Of a stretch of DNA of 64,000 nt, positions 11,470 to 23,925 are shown one piece after another. The translations under genes and the position numbers were made by a program. Source of the stretch: Hydractinia symbiolongicarpus (lineage: Eukaryota > Cnidaria > Hydrozoa > Anthoathecata > Hydractiniidae). Location: assembly GCF_029227915.1 (NCBI RefSeq), contig NC_079887.1:2728001-2792000 (forward strand). The letters are read 5' to 3'. The notes below the pieces were generated by a model, which worked only from the letters and a program-made list of their open reading frames with translations, did not search any database and had not been told where the DNA came from. Within the stretch, counting starts at the first letter, position 1, and every line of letters begins with the position of its first letter.

Positions 11470-12760
11470 AGCGTCTCATCAAAAATGAAAACATTTTTGA
11501 AAACTACAAGTCTCATGCGTTTTAGTGGTGAAAAAAAAATTTAAAAAATCGTTCGGGAAATGAGTTTACACCTTGGGTACTCTCTTTGTATACTTTTGAC
11601 TATACGGGCCGAGTCCGGGATTTACGGGAAATCGCAGGTTTTCGTTTGCCGGCGATTAAACTTCTTTTATTCAGCGTCTCATCAAAAATGAAAACATTTT
11701 TGAAAACTACAAGTCTCATGCGTTTTAGTGGTGAAAAAATAATTTAAAAATTCGTTAGGGAAATGAGTTTACTCACTGGGTACTTTCCTTGTATACTTTT
11801 GACTATACGGGCCGAGACCGGGATTTACGGGAAATTGCGGGTTTTCGTTTGCCGGCGATTAAACTTCTTTTATTCAGCGTCTCATCAAAAATGAAAACAT
11901 TTTTAAAAACTACAAGTCTCATGGGCTTTAGTGGTGAAATAATAATTTAAAAAATCGTTTGGGAAATGAGTTTACTCCCTGGGTACTTTCTTTGTATACT
12001 TTTGACTATACGGGCCGAGTCCGGGATTTACGGGAAATCGCAGGTTTTCGTTTGCCGGCGATTAAACTTCTTTTCTTCAGCGTCTCATCAAAAATGAAAA
12101 CATTTTTGAAAACTACAAGTCTCATGCGTTTTAGTGGTGAAAAAATAATTTAAAAAATCGTTCGGGAAATGAGTTTACACCTTGGGTACTCTCTTTGTAT
12201 ACTTTTGACTATACGGGCCGAGTCCGGGATTTACGGGAAATCGCAGGTTTTCGTTTGCCGGCGATTAAACTTCTTTTATTCAGCGTCTCATCAAAAATGA
12301 AAACATTTTTGAAAACTACAAGTCTCATGCGTTTTAGTGGTGAAAAAATAATTTAAAAATTCGTTAGGGAAATGAGTTTACTCACTGGGTACTTTCCTTG
12401 TATACTTTTGACTATACGGGCCGAGACCGGGATTTACGGGAAATTGCGGGTTTTCGTTTGCCGGCGATTAAACTTCTTTTATTCAGCGTCTCATCAAAAA
12501 TGAAAACATTTTTAAAAACTACAAGTCTCATGGGCTTTAGTGGTGAAATAATAATTTAAAAAATCGTTTGGGAAATGAGTTTACTCCCTGGGTACTTTCT
12601 TTGTATACTTTTGACTATACGGGCCGAGTCCGGGATTTACGGGAAATCGCAGGTTTTCGTTTGCCGGCGATTAAACTTCTTTTATTCAGCGTCTCATCAA
12701 AAATGAAAACATTTTTGAAAACTACAAGTCTCATGCGTTTTAGTGGTGAAAAAATAATTT
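11470..12760 (+). repeat. 3-monomer duplication, period 609 bp
   Basis: About 11,470-12,140 matches about 12,079-12,750 at offset 609. Both contain the CACCTTGGG/TACTCTC monomer, the TCGTTAGGG monomer (11,752 and 12,361) and the TTTGGG monomer (11,959 and 12,568). A further TCGTTAGGG monomer at 12,767 follows after only 406 bp. Confidence 0.75.
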
Positions 12761-14390
12761 AAAAATTCGTTAGGGAAATGAGTTTACTCACTGGGTACTT
12801 TCCTTGTATACTTTTGACTATACGGGCCGAGACCGGGATTTACGGGAAATTGCGGGTTTTCGTTTGCCGGCGATTAAACTTCTTTAATTCAGCGTCTCAT
12901 CAAAAATGAAAACATTTATAAAAACTACATGTCTCATGGGCTTTAGTGGTGAAATAATAATTTAAAAAATCGTTTCGGAAATGAGTTTACTCCCTGGGTA
13001 CTTTCTTTGTATACTTTTGACTATACAGGCCGAGTCCGTGATTTACGGGAAATCGCAGGTTTTCGTTTGCAGGCGATTAAACTTCTTTTATTCAGCGTCT
13101 CATCAAAAATGAAAACATTTTTGAAAACTACAAGTCTCATGCGTTTTAGTGGTGAAAAAATAATTTAAAAAATCGTTCGGGAAATGAGTTTACACCTTGG
13201 GTACTCTCTTTGTATACTTTTGACTATACGGGCCGAGTCCGGGATTTACGGGAAATCGCAGGTTTTCGTTTGCCGGCGATTAAACTTCTTTTATTCAGCG
13301 TCTCATCAAAAATGAAAATATTTTTAAATACTACAAGTCTCATGCGTTTTAGTGGTGAAAAAATAATTTAAAAATTCGTTAGGGAAATGAGTTTACTCAC
13401 TGGGTATTTTCCTTGTATACTTTTGACTATACGGGCCGAGACCGGGATTTACGGGAAATTGCGGGTTTTCGTTTGCCGGCGATTAAACTTCTTTTATTCA
13501 GCGTCTCATCAAAAATGAAAACATTTATAAAAACTACAAGTCTCATGGGCTTTAGTGGTGAAATAATAATTTAAAAAATCGTTTGGGAAATGAGTTTACT
13601 CCCTGGGTACTTTCTTTGTATATTTTTGACTATACGGGCCGAGTACGGGATTTACGGGAAATCGCAGGTTTTCGTTTGCCGGCGATTAAACTTCTTTTAT
13701 TTAGCGTCTCATCAAAAATGAAAACATTTTTAAAAACTACAAGTCTCATGGGCTTTAGTGGTGAAATAATAATTTAAAAAATCGTTTGGGAAATGAGTTT
13801 ACTCCCTGGGTACTTTCTTTGTATACTTTTGACTATACGGGCCGAGTACGGGATTTACGGGAAATCGCAGGTTTTCGTTTGCCGGCGATTAAACTTCTTT
13901 TATTCAGCGTCTCATCAAAAATGAAAACATTTCTGAAAACTACAAGTCTCATGCGTTTTAGTGGTGAAAAAATAAATTAAAAATTCGTTAGGGAAATGAG
14001 TTTACTCACTGGGTACTTTCCTTGTATACTTTTGACTATACGGGCCGAGTCCGGGATTTACGGGAAATCGCAGGTTTTCGTTTGCCGGCGATTAAACTTC
14101 TTTTATTCAGCGTCTCATCAAAAATGAAAACATTTTTAAAAACTACAAGTCTCATGGGCTTTAGTGGTGAAATAATAATTTAAAAAATCGTTTGGGAAAT
14201 GAGTTTACTCCCTGGGTACTTTCTTTGTATACTTTTGACTATACGGGCCGAGTCCGGGATTTACGGGAAATCGCAGGTTTTCGTTTGCCGGCGATTAAAC
14301 TTCTTTTATTCAGCGTCTCATCAAAAATGAAAACATTTTTGAAAACTACAAGTCTCATGCGTTTTAGTGGTGAAAAAATAATTTAAAAAT
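12361..14390 (+). repeat. 10-monomer unit of 2,030 bp, left copy
   Basis: Matches 14,391-16,420 at offset 2,030. The differences I noticed are few: ACATGTCTC against ACAAGTCTC (12,927 and 14,957), TATATTTTTG against TATACTTTTG (13,619 and 15,649), and GAGTACGGG against GAGTCCGGG (13,843 and 15,873). Identity looks above 99%, suggesting a recent event. Confidence 0.88.
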
Positions 14391-16420
14391 TCGTTAGGGA
14401 AATGAGTTTACTCACTGGGTACTTTCCTTGTATACTTTTGACTATACGGGCCGAGACCGGGATTTACGGGAAATTGCGGGTTTTCGTTTGCCGGCGATTA
14501 AACTTCTTTTATTCAGCGTCTCATCAAAAATGAAAACATTTTTAAAAACTACAAGTCTCATGGGCTTTAGTGGTGAAATAATAATTTAAAAAATCGTTTG
14601 GGAAATGAGTTTACTCCCTGGGTACTTTCTTTGTATACTTTTGACTATACGGGCCGAGTCCGGGATTTACGGGAAATCGCAGGTTTTCGTTTGCCGGCGA
14701 TTAAACTTCTTTTATTCAGCGTCTCATCAAAAATGAAAACATTTTTGAAAACTACAAGTCTCATGCGTTTTAGTGGTGAAAAAATAATTTAAAAATTCGT
14801 TAGGGAAATGAGTTTACTCACTGGGTACTTTCCTTGTATACTTTTGACTATACGGGCCGAGACCGGGATTTACGGGAAATTGCGGGTTTTCGTTTGCCGG
14901 CGATTAAACTTCTTTAATTCAGCGTCTCATCAAAAATGAAAACATTTATAAAAACTACAAGTCTCATGGGCTTTAGTGGTGAAATAATAATTTAAAAAAT
15001 CGTTTCGGAAATGAGTTTACTCCCTGGGTACTTTCTTTGTATACTTTTGACTATACAGGCCGAGTCCGTGATTTACGGGAAATCGCAGGTTTTCGTTTGC
15101 AGGCGATTAAACTTCTTTTATTCAGCGTCTCATCAAAAATGAAAACATTTTTGAAAACTACAAGTCTCATGCGTTTTAGTGGTGAAAAAATAATTTAAAA
15201 AATCGTTCGGGAAATGAGTTTACACCTTGGGTACTCTCTTTGTATACTTTTGACTATACGGGCCGAGTCCGGGATTTACGGGAAATCGCAGGTTTTCGTT
15301 TGCCGGCGATTAAACTTCTTTTATTCAGCGTCTCATCAAAAATGAAAATATTTTTAAATACTACAAGTCTCATGCGTTTTAGTGGTGAAAAAATAATTTA
15401 AAAATTCGTTAGGGAAATGAGTTTACTCACTGGGTATTTTCCTTGTATACTTTTGACTATACGGGCCGAGACCGGGATTTACGGGAAATTGCGGGTTTTC
15501 GTTTGCCGGCGATTAAACTTCTTTTATTCAGCGTCTCATCAAAAATGAAAACATTTATAAAAACTACAAGTCTCATGGGCTTTAGTGGTGAAATAATAAT
15601 TTAAAAAATCGTTTGGGAAATGAGTTTACTCCCTGGGTACTTTCTTTGTATACTTTTGACTATACGGGCCGAGTACGGGATTTACGGGAAATCGCAGGTT
15701 TTCGTTTGCCGGCGATTAAACTTCTTTTATTTAGCGTCTCATCAAAAATGAAAACATTTTTAAAAACTACAAGTCTCATGGGCTTTAGTGGTGAAATAAT
15801 AATTTAAAAAATCGTTTGGGAAATGAGTTTACTCCCTGGGTACTTTCTTTGTATACTTTTGACTATACGGGCCGAGTCCGGGATTTACGGGAAATCGCAG
15901 GTTTTCGTTTGCCGGCGATTAAACTTCTTTTATTCAGCGTCTCATCAAAAATGAAAACATTTCTGAAAACTACAAGTCTCATGCGTTTTAGTGGTGAAAA
16001 AATAAATTAAAAATTCGTTAGGGAAATGAGTTTACTCACTGGGTACTTTCCTTGTATACTTTTGACTATACGGGCCGAGTCCGGGATTTACGGGAAATCG
16101 CAGGTTTTCGTTTGCCGGCGATTAAACTTCTTTTATTCAGCGTCTCATCAAAAATGAAAACATTTTTAAAAACTACAAGTCTCATGGGCTTTAGTGGTGA
16201 AATAATAATTTAAAAAATCGTTTGGGAAATGAGTTTACTCCCTGGGTACTTTCTTTGTATACTTTTGACTATACGGGCCCAGTCCGGGATTTACGGGAAA
16301 TCGCAAGTTTTCGTTTGCCGGCGATTAAACTTCTTTTATTCAGCGTCTCATCAAAAATGAAAACATTTCTGAAAACTACAAGTCTCATGCGTTTTAGTGG
16401 TGAAAAAATAATTTAAAAAA
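14391..16420 (+). repeat. 10-monomer unit of 2,030 bp, right copy
   Basis: Tandem copy of 12,361-14,390 in the same orientation. The last full monomer, from 16,222, carries private changes GGGCCCAGTCC and GCAAGTTTTCG. The GCAAG variant is also present in the 810-bp repeats further right (18,330 and 19,140). Confidence 0.88.
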
Positions 16421-17640
16421 TCGTTTGGGAAATGAGTTTACTCCCTGGGTACTTTCTTTGTATACTTTTGACTATACGGGCCGAGTACGGGATTTACGGG
16501 AAATCGCAGTTTTTCGTTTGCCGGCGATTAAACTTCTTTTATTTAGCGTCTCATCAAAAATGAAAACATTTTTGAAAACTACAAGTCTCATGCGTTTTGG
16601 TGGTGAAAAAATAATTTAAAAATAGTTCGGGAAATGATTTTACACCCTGGGTACTTTCTTTGTATACTTTTGACTATACGGGCCGAGTCCGGGATTTACG
16701 GGAAATAGCAGGTTTTCGTTTGCCGGCGATTAAACTTCTTTTATTCAGCGTCTCATCAAAAATGAAAACATTTTTAAAAACTACAAGTCTCATGGGCTTT
16801 AGTGGTGAAATAATAATTTAAAAAATCGTTTGGGAAATGAGTTTACTCCCTGGGTACTTTCTTTGTATACTTTTGACTATACGGGCTGAGTCTGGGATTT
16901 ACGGGAAGTCGCGGGTTTTCGTTTGCCAGCGATTAAACATCTTTTATTCAGCGTCTCATCAAAAATGAAATTATTTTTAAATACTACAAGTCTCATGCGT
17001 TTTAGTGGTGAAAAAAAAATTTAAAAAATCGTTCGGGAAATGAGTTTACACCCCGGGTACTTTCTTTGAATACTTTTGACTATACGGGCCGAGTCCGGGA
17101 TTTACGGGAAATCGCAGGTTTTCGTTTGCCGGCGATTAAACTTCTTTTATTCAGCGTCTCATCAAAAATGAAAACATTTTTAAAAACTACAAGTCTCATG
17201 GGCTTTAGTGGTGAAATAATAATTTAAAAAATCGTTTGGGAAATGAGTTTACTCCCTGGGTACTTTCTTTGTATACTTTTGACTATACGGGCGGAGTCCG
17301 GGATTTACGGGAAATCGCAGGTTTTCGTTTGCCGGCGATTAAACTTCTTTTATTCAGCGTCTCATCAAAAATGAAAACATTTTTGAAAACTACAAGTCTC
17401 ATGCGTTTTAGTGGTGAAAAAATAATTTAAAAAATCGTTCGGGAAATGATTTTACACCTTGGGTACTCTCTTTGTATACTTTTGACTATACGGGCCGAGT
17501 CCGGGATTTACGGGAAATCGAAGGTTTTCGTTTGCCGGCGATTAAACTTCTTTTATTCAGCGTCTCATCAAAAATGAAAACATTTTTGAAAACTACAAGT
17601 CTCATGCGTTTTAGTGGTGAAAAAATAATTTAAAAATTCG

Positions 17641-18450
17641 TTAGGGAAATGAGTTTACTCACTGGGTACTTTCCTTGTATACTTTTGACTATACGGGCCG
17701 AGACCGGGATTTACGGGAAATTGCGGGTTTTCGTTTGCCGGCGATTAAACTTCTTTTATTCAGCGTCTCATCAAAAATGAAAACATTTATAAAAACTACA
17801 AGTCTCATGGGCTTTAGTGGTGAATAATAATTTAAAAAATCGTTTGGGAAATGAGTTTACTCCCTGGGTACTTTCTTTGTATACTTTTGACTATACGGGC
17901 CGAGTACGGGATTTACGGGAAATCGCAGGTTTTCGTTTGCCGGCGATTAAACTTCTTTTATTCAGCGTCTCATCAAAAATGAAAACATTTTTGAAAACTG
18001 CAAGTCTCATGCGTTTTGGTGGGGAAAAAATTATTTAAAAATCGTTCGGGAAATGATTTTACACCCTGGGTACTTTCTTTGTATACTTTTGACTATACGG
18101 GCCGAGTCCGGGATTTACGGGAAATCGCAGGTTTTCGTTTGCCGGCGATTAAACTTCTTTTATTCAGCGTCTCATCAAAAATGAAAACATTTTTAAAAAC
18201 TACAAGTCTCATGGGCTTTAGTGGTGAAATAATAATTTAAAAAATCGTTTGGGAAATGAGTTTACTCCCTGGGTACTTTCTTTGTATACTTTTGACTATA
18301 CGGGCCGAGTCCGGGATTTACGGGAAATCGCAAGTTTTCGTTTGCCGGCGATTAAACTTCTTTTATTCAGCGTCTCATCAAAAATGAAAACATTTCTGAA
18401 AACTACAAGTCTCATGCGTTTTAGTGGTGAAAAAATAAATTAAAAATTCG
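17641..18450 (+). repeat. 4-monomer unit of 810 bp, left copy
   Basis: Starts at TTAGGGAAATG and matches 18,451-19,260. It contains the private one-base-short tail TGAATAATAA, AAAACTGCAAG, GTGGGGAAAAAATTATTT and GCAAGTTTTCG, all present in both copies. Confidence 0.9.
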
Positions 18451-19260
18451 TTAGGGAAATGAGTTTACTCACTGGGTACTTTCCTTGTATACTTTTGACT
18501 ATACGAGCCGAGACCGGGATTTACGGGAAATTGCGGGTTTTCGTTTGCCGGCGATTAAACTTCTTTTATTCAGCGTCTCATCAAAAATGAAAACATTTAT
18601 AAAAACTACAAGTCTCATGGGCTTTAGTGGTGAATAATAATTTAAAAAATCGTTTGGGAAATGAGTTTACTCCCTGGGTACTTTCTTTGTATACTTTTGA
18701 CTATACGGGCCGAGTACGGGATTTACGGGAAATCGCAGGTTTTCGTTTGCCGGCGATTAAACTTCTTTTATTCAGCGTCTCATCAAAAATGAAAACATTT
18801 TTGAAAACTGCAAGTCTCATGCGTTTTGGTGGGGAAAAAATTATTTAAAAATCGTTCGGGAAATGATTTTACACCCTGGGTACTTTCTTTGTATACTTTT
18901 GACTATACGGGCCGAGTCCGGGATTTACGGGAAATCGCAGGTTTTCGTTTGCCGGCGATTAAACTTCTTTTATTCAGCGTCTCATCAAAAATGAAAACAT
19001 TTTTAAAAACTACAAGTCTCATGGGCTTTAGTGGTGAAATAATAATTTAAAAAATCGTTTGGGAAATGAGTTTACTCCCTGGGTACTTTCTTTGTATACT
19101 TTTGACTATACGGGCCGAGTCCGGGATTTACGGGAAATCGCAAGTTTTCGTTTGCCGGCGATTAAACTTCTTTTATTCAGCGTCTCATCAAAAATGAAAA
19201 CATTTCTGAAAACTACAAGTCTCATGCGTTTTAGTGGTGAAAAAATAAATTAAAAATTCG
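18451..19260 (+). repeat. 4-monomer unit of 810 bp, right copy
   Basis: Essentially identical to 17,641-18,450. The one difference noticed is ACGAGCCGAG near 18,504 where the left copy has ACGGGCCGAG near 17,694. The ACGAG variant occurs again 810 bp later near 19,314, so the joint has propagated it. Confidence 0.9.
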
Positions 19261-20482
19261 TTAGGGAAATGAGTTTACTCACTGGGTACTTTCCTTGTAT
19301 ACTTTTGACTATACGAGCCGAGACCGGGATTTACGGGAAATTGCGGGTTTTCGTTTGCCGGCGATTAAACTTCTTTTATTCAGCGTCTCATCAAAAATGA
19401 AAACATTTTTAAAAACTACAAGTCTCATGGGCTTTAGTGGTGAAATAATAATTTAAAAAATCGTTTGGGAAATGAGTTTACTCCCTGGGTACTTTCTTTG
19501 TATACTTTTGACTATACGGGCCGAGTACGGGATTTACGGGAAATCGCAGTTTTTCGTTTGCCGGCGATTAAACTTCTTTTATTTAGCGTCTCATCAAAAA
19601 TGAAAACATTTTTGAAAACTACAAGTCTCATGCGTTTTGGTGGTGAAAAAATAATTTAAAAATAGTTCGGGAAATAAGTTTACACCCTGGGTACTTTCTT
19701 TGTATACTTTTGACTATACGGGCCGAGTCCGGGATTTACGGGAAATAGCAGGTTTTCGTTTGCCGGCGATTAAACTTCTTTTATTCAGCGTCTCATCAAA
19801 AATGAAAACATTTTTAAAAACTACAAGTCTCATGGGCTTTAGTGGTGAAATAATAATTTAAAAAATCGTTTGGAAAATGAGTTTACTCCCTGGGTACTTT
19901 CTTTGTATACTTTTGACTATACGGGCTGAGTCTGGGATTTACGGGAAGTCGCGGGTTTTCGTTTGCCAGCGATTAAACATCTTTTATTCAGCGTCTCATC
20001 AAAAATGAAAATATTTTTAAATACTACAAGTCTCATGCGTTTTAGTGGTGAAAAAAAAATTTAAAAAATCGTTCGAGAAATGAGTTTACACCCCGGGTAC
20101 TTTCTTTGTATACTTTTGACTATACGGGCCGAGTCCGGGATTTACGGGAAATCGCAGGTTTTCGTTTGCCGGCGATTAATCTTCCTTTACTCAGCGTCTC
20201 ATCAAAAATGAAAACATTTTTGAAAACTACAAGTCTCATGCGTTTTAGTGGTGAAAAAGAAATTTAAAAAATCGTTCGGGAAATGAGTTTACTTCTTGGG
20301 TACTTTCTTTGTGTACATTCGACTATACGGGCCAAGCTCGGGATTTACGGGAAATCGCGGGATTTCGTTTGCCGGCGATTAAACCTCTTTTATTAAGCGT
20401 CTCATCAAAAATGAGAACATTTTTAAAAACTACAAGTCTCATGGGTTTAGTGGTGAAATAATAATTTAAAAAATCGTTCGGG

Positions 20483-20685
20483 AAATGAGTTTACACCCCG
20501 GGTACTTTCTTTGTATACTTTTGACTATACGGGCCGAGTCCGGGATTTACGGGAAATCGCAGGTTTTCGTTTGCCGGCGATTAAACCACTTTCATTAAGC
20601 GTCTCATCAAAAATGAAAACTTTTCTGAAAACTACAAGTCTCATGCGTTTTAGTGGTGAAAAAATAATTTAAAAAATCGTTCGGG
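20483..20685 (+). repeat. Chimeric monomer, generic left part and C-type right part
   Basis: The left part is a generic CACCCCGGG monomer with GTATACTTTTGAC. The right part has the C-type CCACTTTCATTAAG. Elsewhere C follows D. In the other copies a B monomer is followed by generic monomers and then E-D-C, so this chimera is best explained by a deletion removing E, D and the left part of C. Confidence 0.75.
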
Positions 20686-20883
20686 AAATGAGTTTACTCA
20701 CTGGGTACTTTCCTTGTATACTTTTGACTATACGGGCCGAGTCCGGGATTTACGGGAAATCGCGGGTTTTCGTTTGCCGGCGATTAAACTTCTTTTATTC
20801 AGCGTCTCATCAAAAATGAAAACATTTTTAAAAACTACAAGTCTCATGGGCTTTAGTGGTGAAATAATAATTTAAAAAATCGT

Positions 20884-21900
20884 TTGGGAAATGAGTTCAC
20901 TCCCTGGGTACTTTCTTTGTATACTTTTGACTATACGGGCCGAGTCCGGGATTTACGGGAAATCGCAGGTTTTCGTTTGCAGGCGATTAAACTTCTTTTA
21001 TTCAGCGTCTCATCAAAAATGAAAACATTTTTGAAAACTACAAGTCTCATGCGTTTTAGTGGTGAAAAAATAATTTAAAAAATCGTTCGGGAAATGAGTT
21101 TACACCTTGGGTACTCTCTTTGTATACTTTTGACTATACGGGCCGAGTCCGGGATTTACGGGAAATCGCAGGTTTTCGTTTGCCGGCGATTAAACTTCTT
21201 TTATTCAGCGTCTCATCAAAAATGAAAACATTTTTAAAAACTACAAGTCTCATGGGCTTTAGTGGTGAAATAATAATTTAAAAAATCGTTTGGGAAATGA
21301 GTTTACTCCCTGGGTACTTTCTTTGTATACTTTTGACTATACGGGCCGAGTACGGGATTTACGGGAAATCGCAGGTTTTCGTTTGCCGGCGATTAAACTT
21401 CTTTTATTCAGCGTCTCATCAAAAATGAAAACATTTTTGAAAACTACAAGTCTCATGCGTTTTGGTGGGGAAAAAATTATTTAAAAGTCGTTCGGGAAAT
21501 GATTTTACACCCTAGGTACTTTCTTTGTATACTATTGACTATACGGGCCGAGTCCGGGATTTACGGGAAATCGCAGGTTTTCGTTTGCCGGCGATTAAAC
21601 TTCTTTTATTCAGCGTCTCATCAAAAATGAAAACATTTTTAAAAACTACAAGTCTCATGGGCTTTAGTGGTGAAATAATAATTTAAAAAATCGTTTGGGA
21701 AATGAGTTTACTCCCTGGGTACTTTCTTTGTATACTTTTGACTATACGGGCCGAGTCCGGGATTTACGGGAAATCGCAGGTTTTCGTTTGCCGGCGATTA
21801 AACTTCATTTATTCAGCGTCTCATCAAAAATGAAAACATTTTTGAAAACTACAAGTCTCATGCGTTTTAGTGGTGAAAAAATAATTTAAAAAATCGTTCG
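20884..21900 (+). repeat. Segment paralogous to 27,371-28,590
   Basis: The monomer at 20,884 (GCAGGCG) corresponds to 27,371 at offset 6,487. Monomers from 21,695 correspond to 28,385 at offset 6,690, so one extra monomer lies between in the right-hand segment. Both share the rare CACCCTAGGTAC (21,510 and 28,200). Confidence 0.65.
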
Positions 21901-22304
21901 GGAAATGAGTTTACACCTTGGGTACTCTCTTTGTATACTTTTGACTATACGGGCCGAGTCCGGGATTTACGGGAAATCGCAGGTTTACGTTTGCCGGCGA
22001 TTAAACTTCTTTTATTCAGAGTCTCATCAAAAATGAAAACATTTTTGAAAACTACAAGTCTCATGCGTTTTAGTGGTGAAAAAATAATTTAAAAATTCGT
22101 TAGGGAAATGAGTTTACTCCCTGGGTACTTTCTTTGTATACTTTTGACTATACGGGCCGAGACCGGGATTTACGGGAAATTGCGGGTTTTCGTTTGCCGG
22201 CGATTAAACTTCTTTTATTCAGCGTCTCATCAAAAAATGAAAACATTTTTAAAAACTACAAGTCTCATGGGATTTAGTGGTGAAATAATAATTTAAAAAA
22301 TCGT

Positions 22305-23115
22305 TTGGGAAATGAGTTTACTCCCTGGGTACTTTCTTTGTATACTTTTGACTATACGGGCCGAGTACGGGATTTACGGGAAATCGCAGGTTTTCGTTTG
22401 CCGGCGATTAAACTTCTTTTATTCAGCGTCTCATCAAAAATGAAAACATTTTTGAAAACTACAAGTCTCATGCGTTTTGGTGGGGAAAAAATTATTTAAA
22501 AATCGTTCGGGAAATGATTTTACACCCTGGGTACTTTCTTTGTACACTTTTGACTATACGGGCCGAGTCCGGGATTTACGGGAAATCGCAGGTTTTCGTT
22601 TGCCGGCGATTAAACTTCTTTTATTCAGCGTCTCATCAAAAATGAAAACATTTTTAAAAACTACAAGTCTCATGGGCTTTAGTGGTGAAATAATAATTTA
22701 AAAAATCGTTTGAGAAATGAGTTTACTCCCTGGGTACTTTCTTTGTATACTTTTGACTATACGGGCCGAGTCCGGGATTTACGGGAAATCGCAGGTTTTC
22801 GTTTGCCGGCGATTAAACTTCTTTTATTCAGCGTCTCATAAAAAATGAAAACATTTCTGAAAACTACAAGTCTCATGCGTTTTAGTGGTGAAAAAATAAA
22901 TTAAAAATTCGTTAGGGAAATGAGTTTACTCACTGGGTACTTTCCTTGTATACTTTTGACTATACGGGCCGAGTCCGGGATTTACGGGAAATCGCAGGTT
23001 TTCGTTTGCCCGCGATTAAACTTCTTTTATTCAGCGTCTCATCAAAAACGAAAACATTTATAAAAACTACAAGTCTCATGGGCTTTAGTGGTGAAATAAT
23101 AATTTAAAAAATCGT
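22305..23115 (+). repeat. 4-monomer unit, period 811 bp
   Basis: The monomer pair at 22,305/22,508, with GTGGGGAAAAAATTATTT and then GAAATGATTTTACACC, recurs at 23,116 after 811 bp. The intervening two monomers carry the TAAATTAAAAATTCG tail. It is one of several short-period expansions in this mosaic zone. Confidence 0.65.
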
Positions 23116-23925
23116 TTGGGAAATGAGTTTACTCCCTGGGTACTTTCTTTGTATACTTTTGACTATACGGGCCGAGTACGGGATTTACGGGAAATCGCAG
23201 GTTTTCGTTTGCCGGCGATTAAACTTCTTTTATTCAGCGTCTCATCCAAAATGAAAACATTTTTGAAAACTACAAGTCTCATGCGTTTTGGTGGGGAAAA
23301 AATTATTTAAAAATCGTTCGGGAAATGATTTTACACCCTGGGTACTTTCTTTGTATACTTTTGACTATACGGGCCGAGACCGGGATTTACGGGAAATTGC
23401 GGGTTTTCGTTTGCCGGCGATTAAACTTCTTTTATTCAGCGTCTCATCAAAAATGAAAACATTTTTAAAAACTACAAGTCTCATGGGATTTAGTGGTGAA
23501 ATAATAATTTAAAAAATCGTTTGGGAAATGAGTTTACTCCCTGGGTACTTTCTTTGTATACTTTTGACTATACGGGCCGAGTACGGGATTTACGGGAAAT
23601 CGCAGGTTTTCGTTTGCCGGCGATTAAACTTCTTTTATTCAGCGTCTCATCAAAAATGAAAACATTTTTGAAAACTACAAGTCTCATGCGTATTGGTGGG
23701 GAAAAAATTATTTAAAAATCGTTCGGGAAATGATTTTACACCCTGGGTACTTTCTTTGTATACTTTTGACTATACGGGCCGAGTCCGGGATTTACGGGGA
23801 ATCGCAGGTTTTCGTTTGCCGGCGATTAAACTTCTTTTATTCAGCGTCTCATCAAAAATGAAAACATTTTTAAAAACTACAAGTCTCATGGGCTTTAGTG
23901 GTGAAATAATAATTTAAAAAATCGT
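23116..23925 (+). repeat. Dimer tandem repeat, period 405 bp
   Basis: Two copies of a two-monomer unit, 23,116-23,520 and 23,521-23,925. Each pairs a TACTCC monomer ending in GTGGGGAAAAAATTATTT with a GATTTTACACC monomer ending in GTGAAATAATAA. Private differences include GAGACCGGG and TTGCGGG in the first copy only and GCGTATTGG in the second. Confidence 0.75.

Larger units (their letters stand above)
9440..12300 (+). repeat. 7-monomer tandem duplication, period 1,421 bp
   Basis: About 9,440-10,880 matches about 10,861-12,300 at offset 1,421. Shared private markers are GGAACTGAG (9,526 and 10,947), AAGTCTAATG (9,681 and 11,102) and GAGTCCGTGATTTAC near 9,988 and 11,409. The breakpoint lies within the monomer 10,746-10,948, which is a hybrid. 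Confidence 0.85.
16425..20170 (+). repeat. 15-monomer spacing, matching segments 3,040 bp apart
   Basis: About 16,425-17,130 matches about 19,465-20,170 at offset 3,040. Both contain GCAGTTTTTCG, a GCGTTTTGGTGG tail, AAATAGTTCGGGAAAT, and the double variant CTGAGTCTGGG (16,886 and 19,926). Beyond about 17,130 the pair diverges: the right copy continues into ATTAATCTTCC, the left does not. The interval between them holds the 810-bp duplication. Confidence 0.75.
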
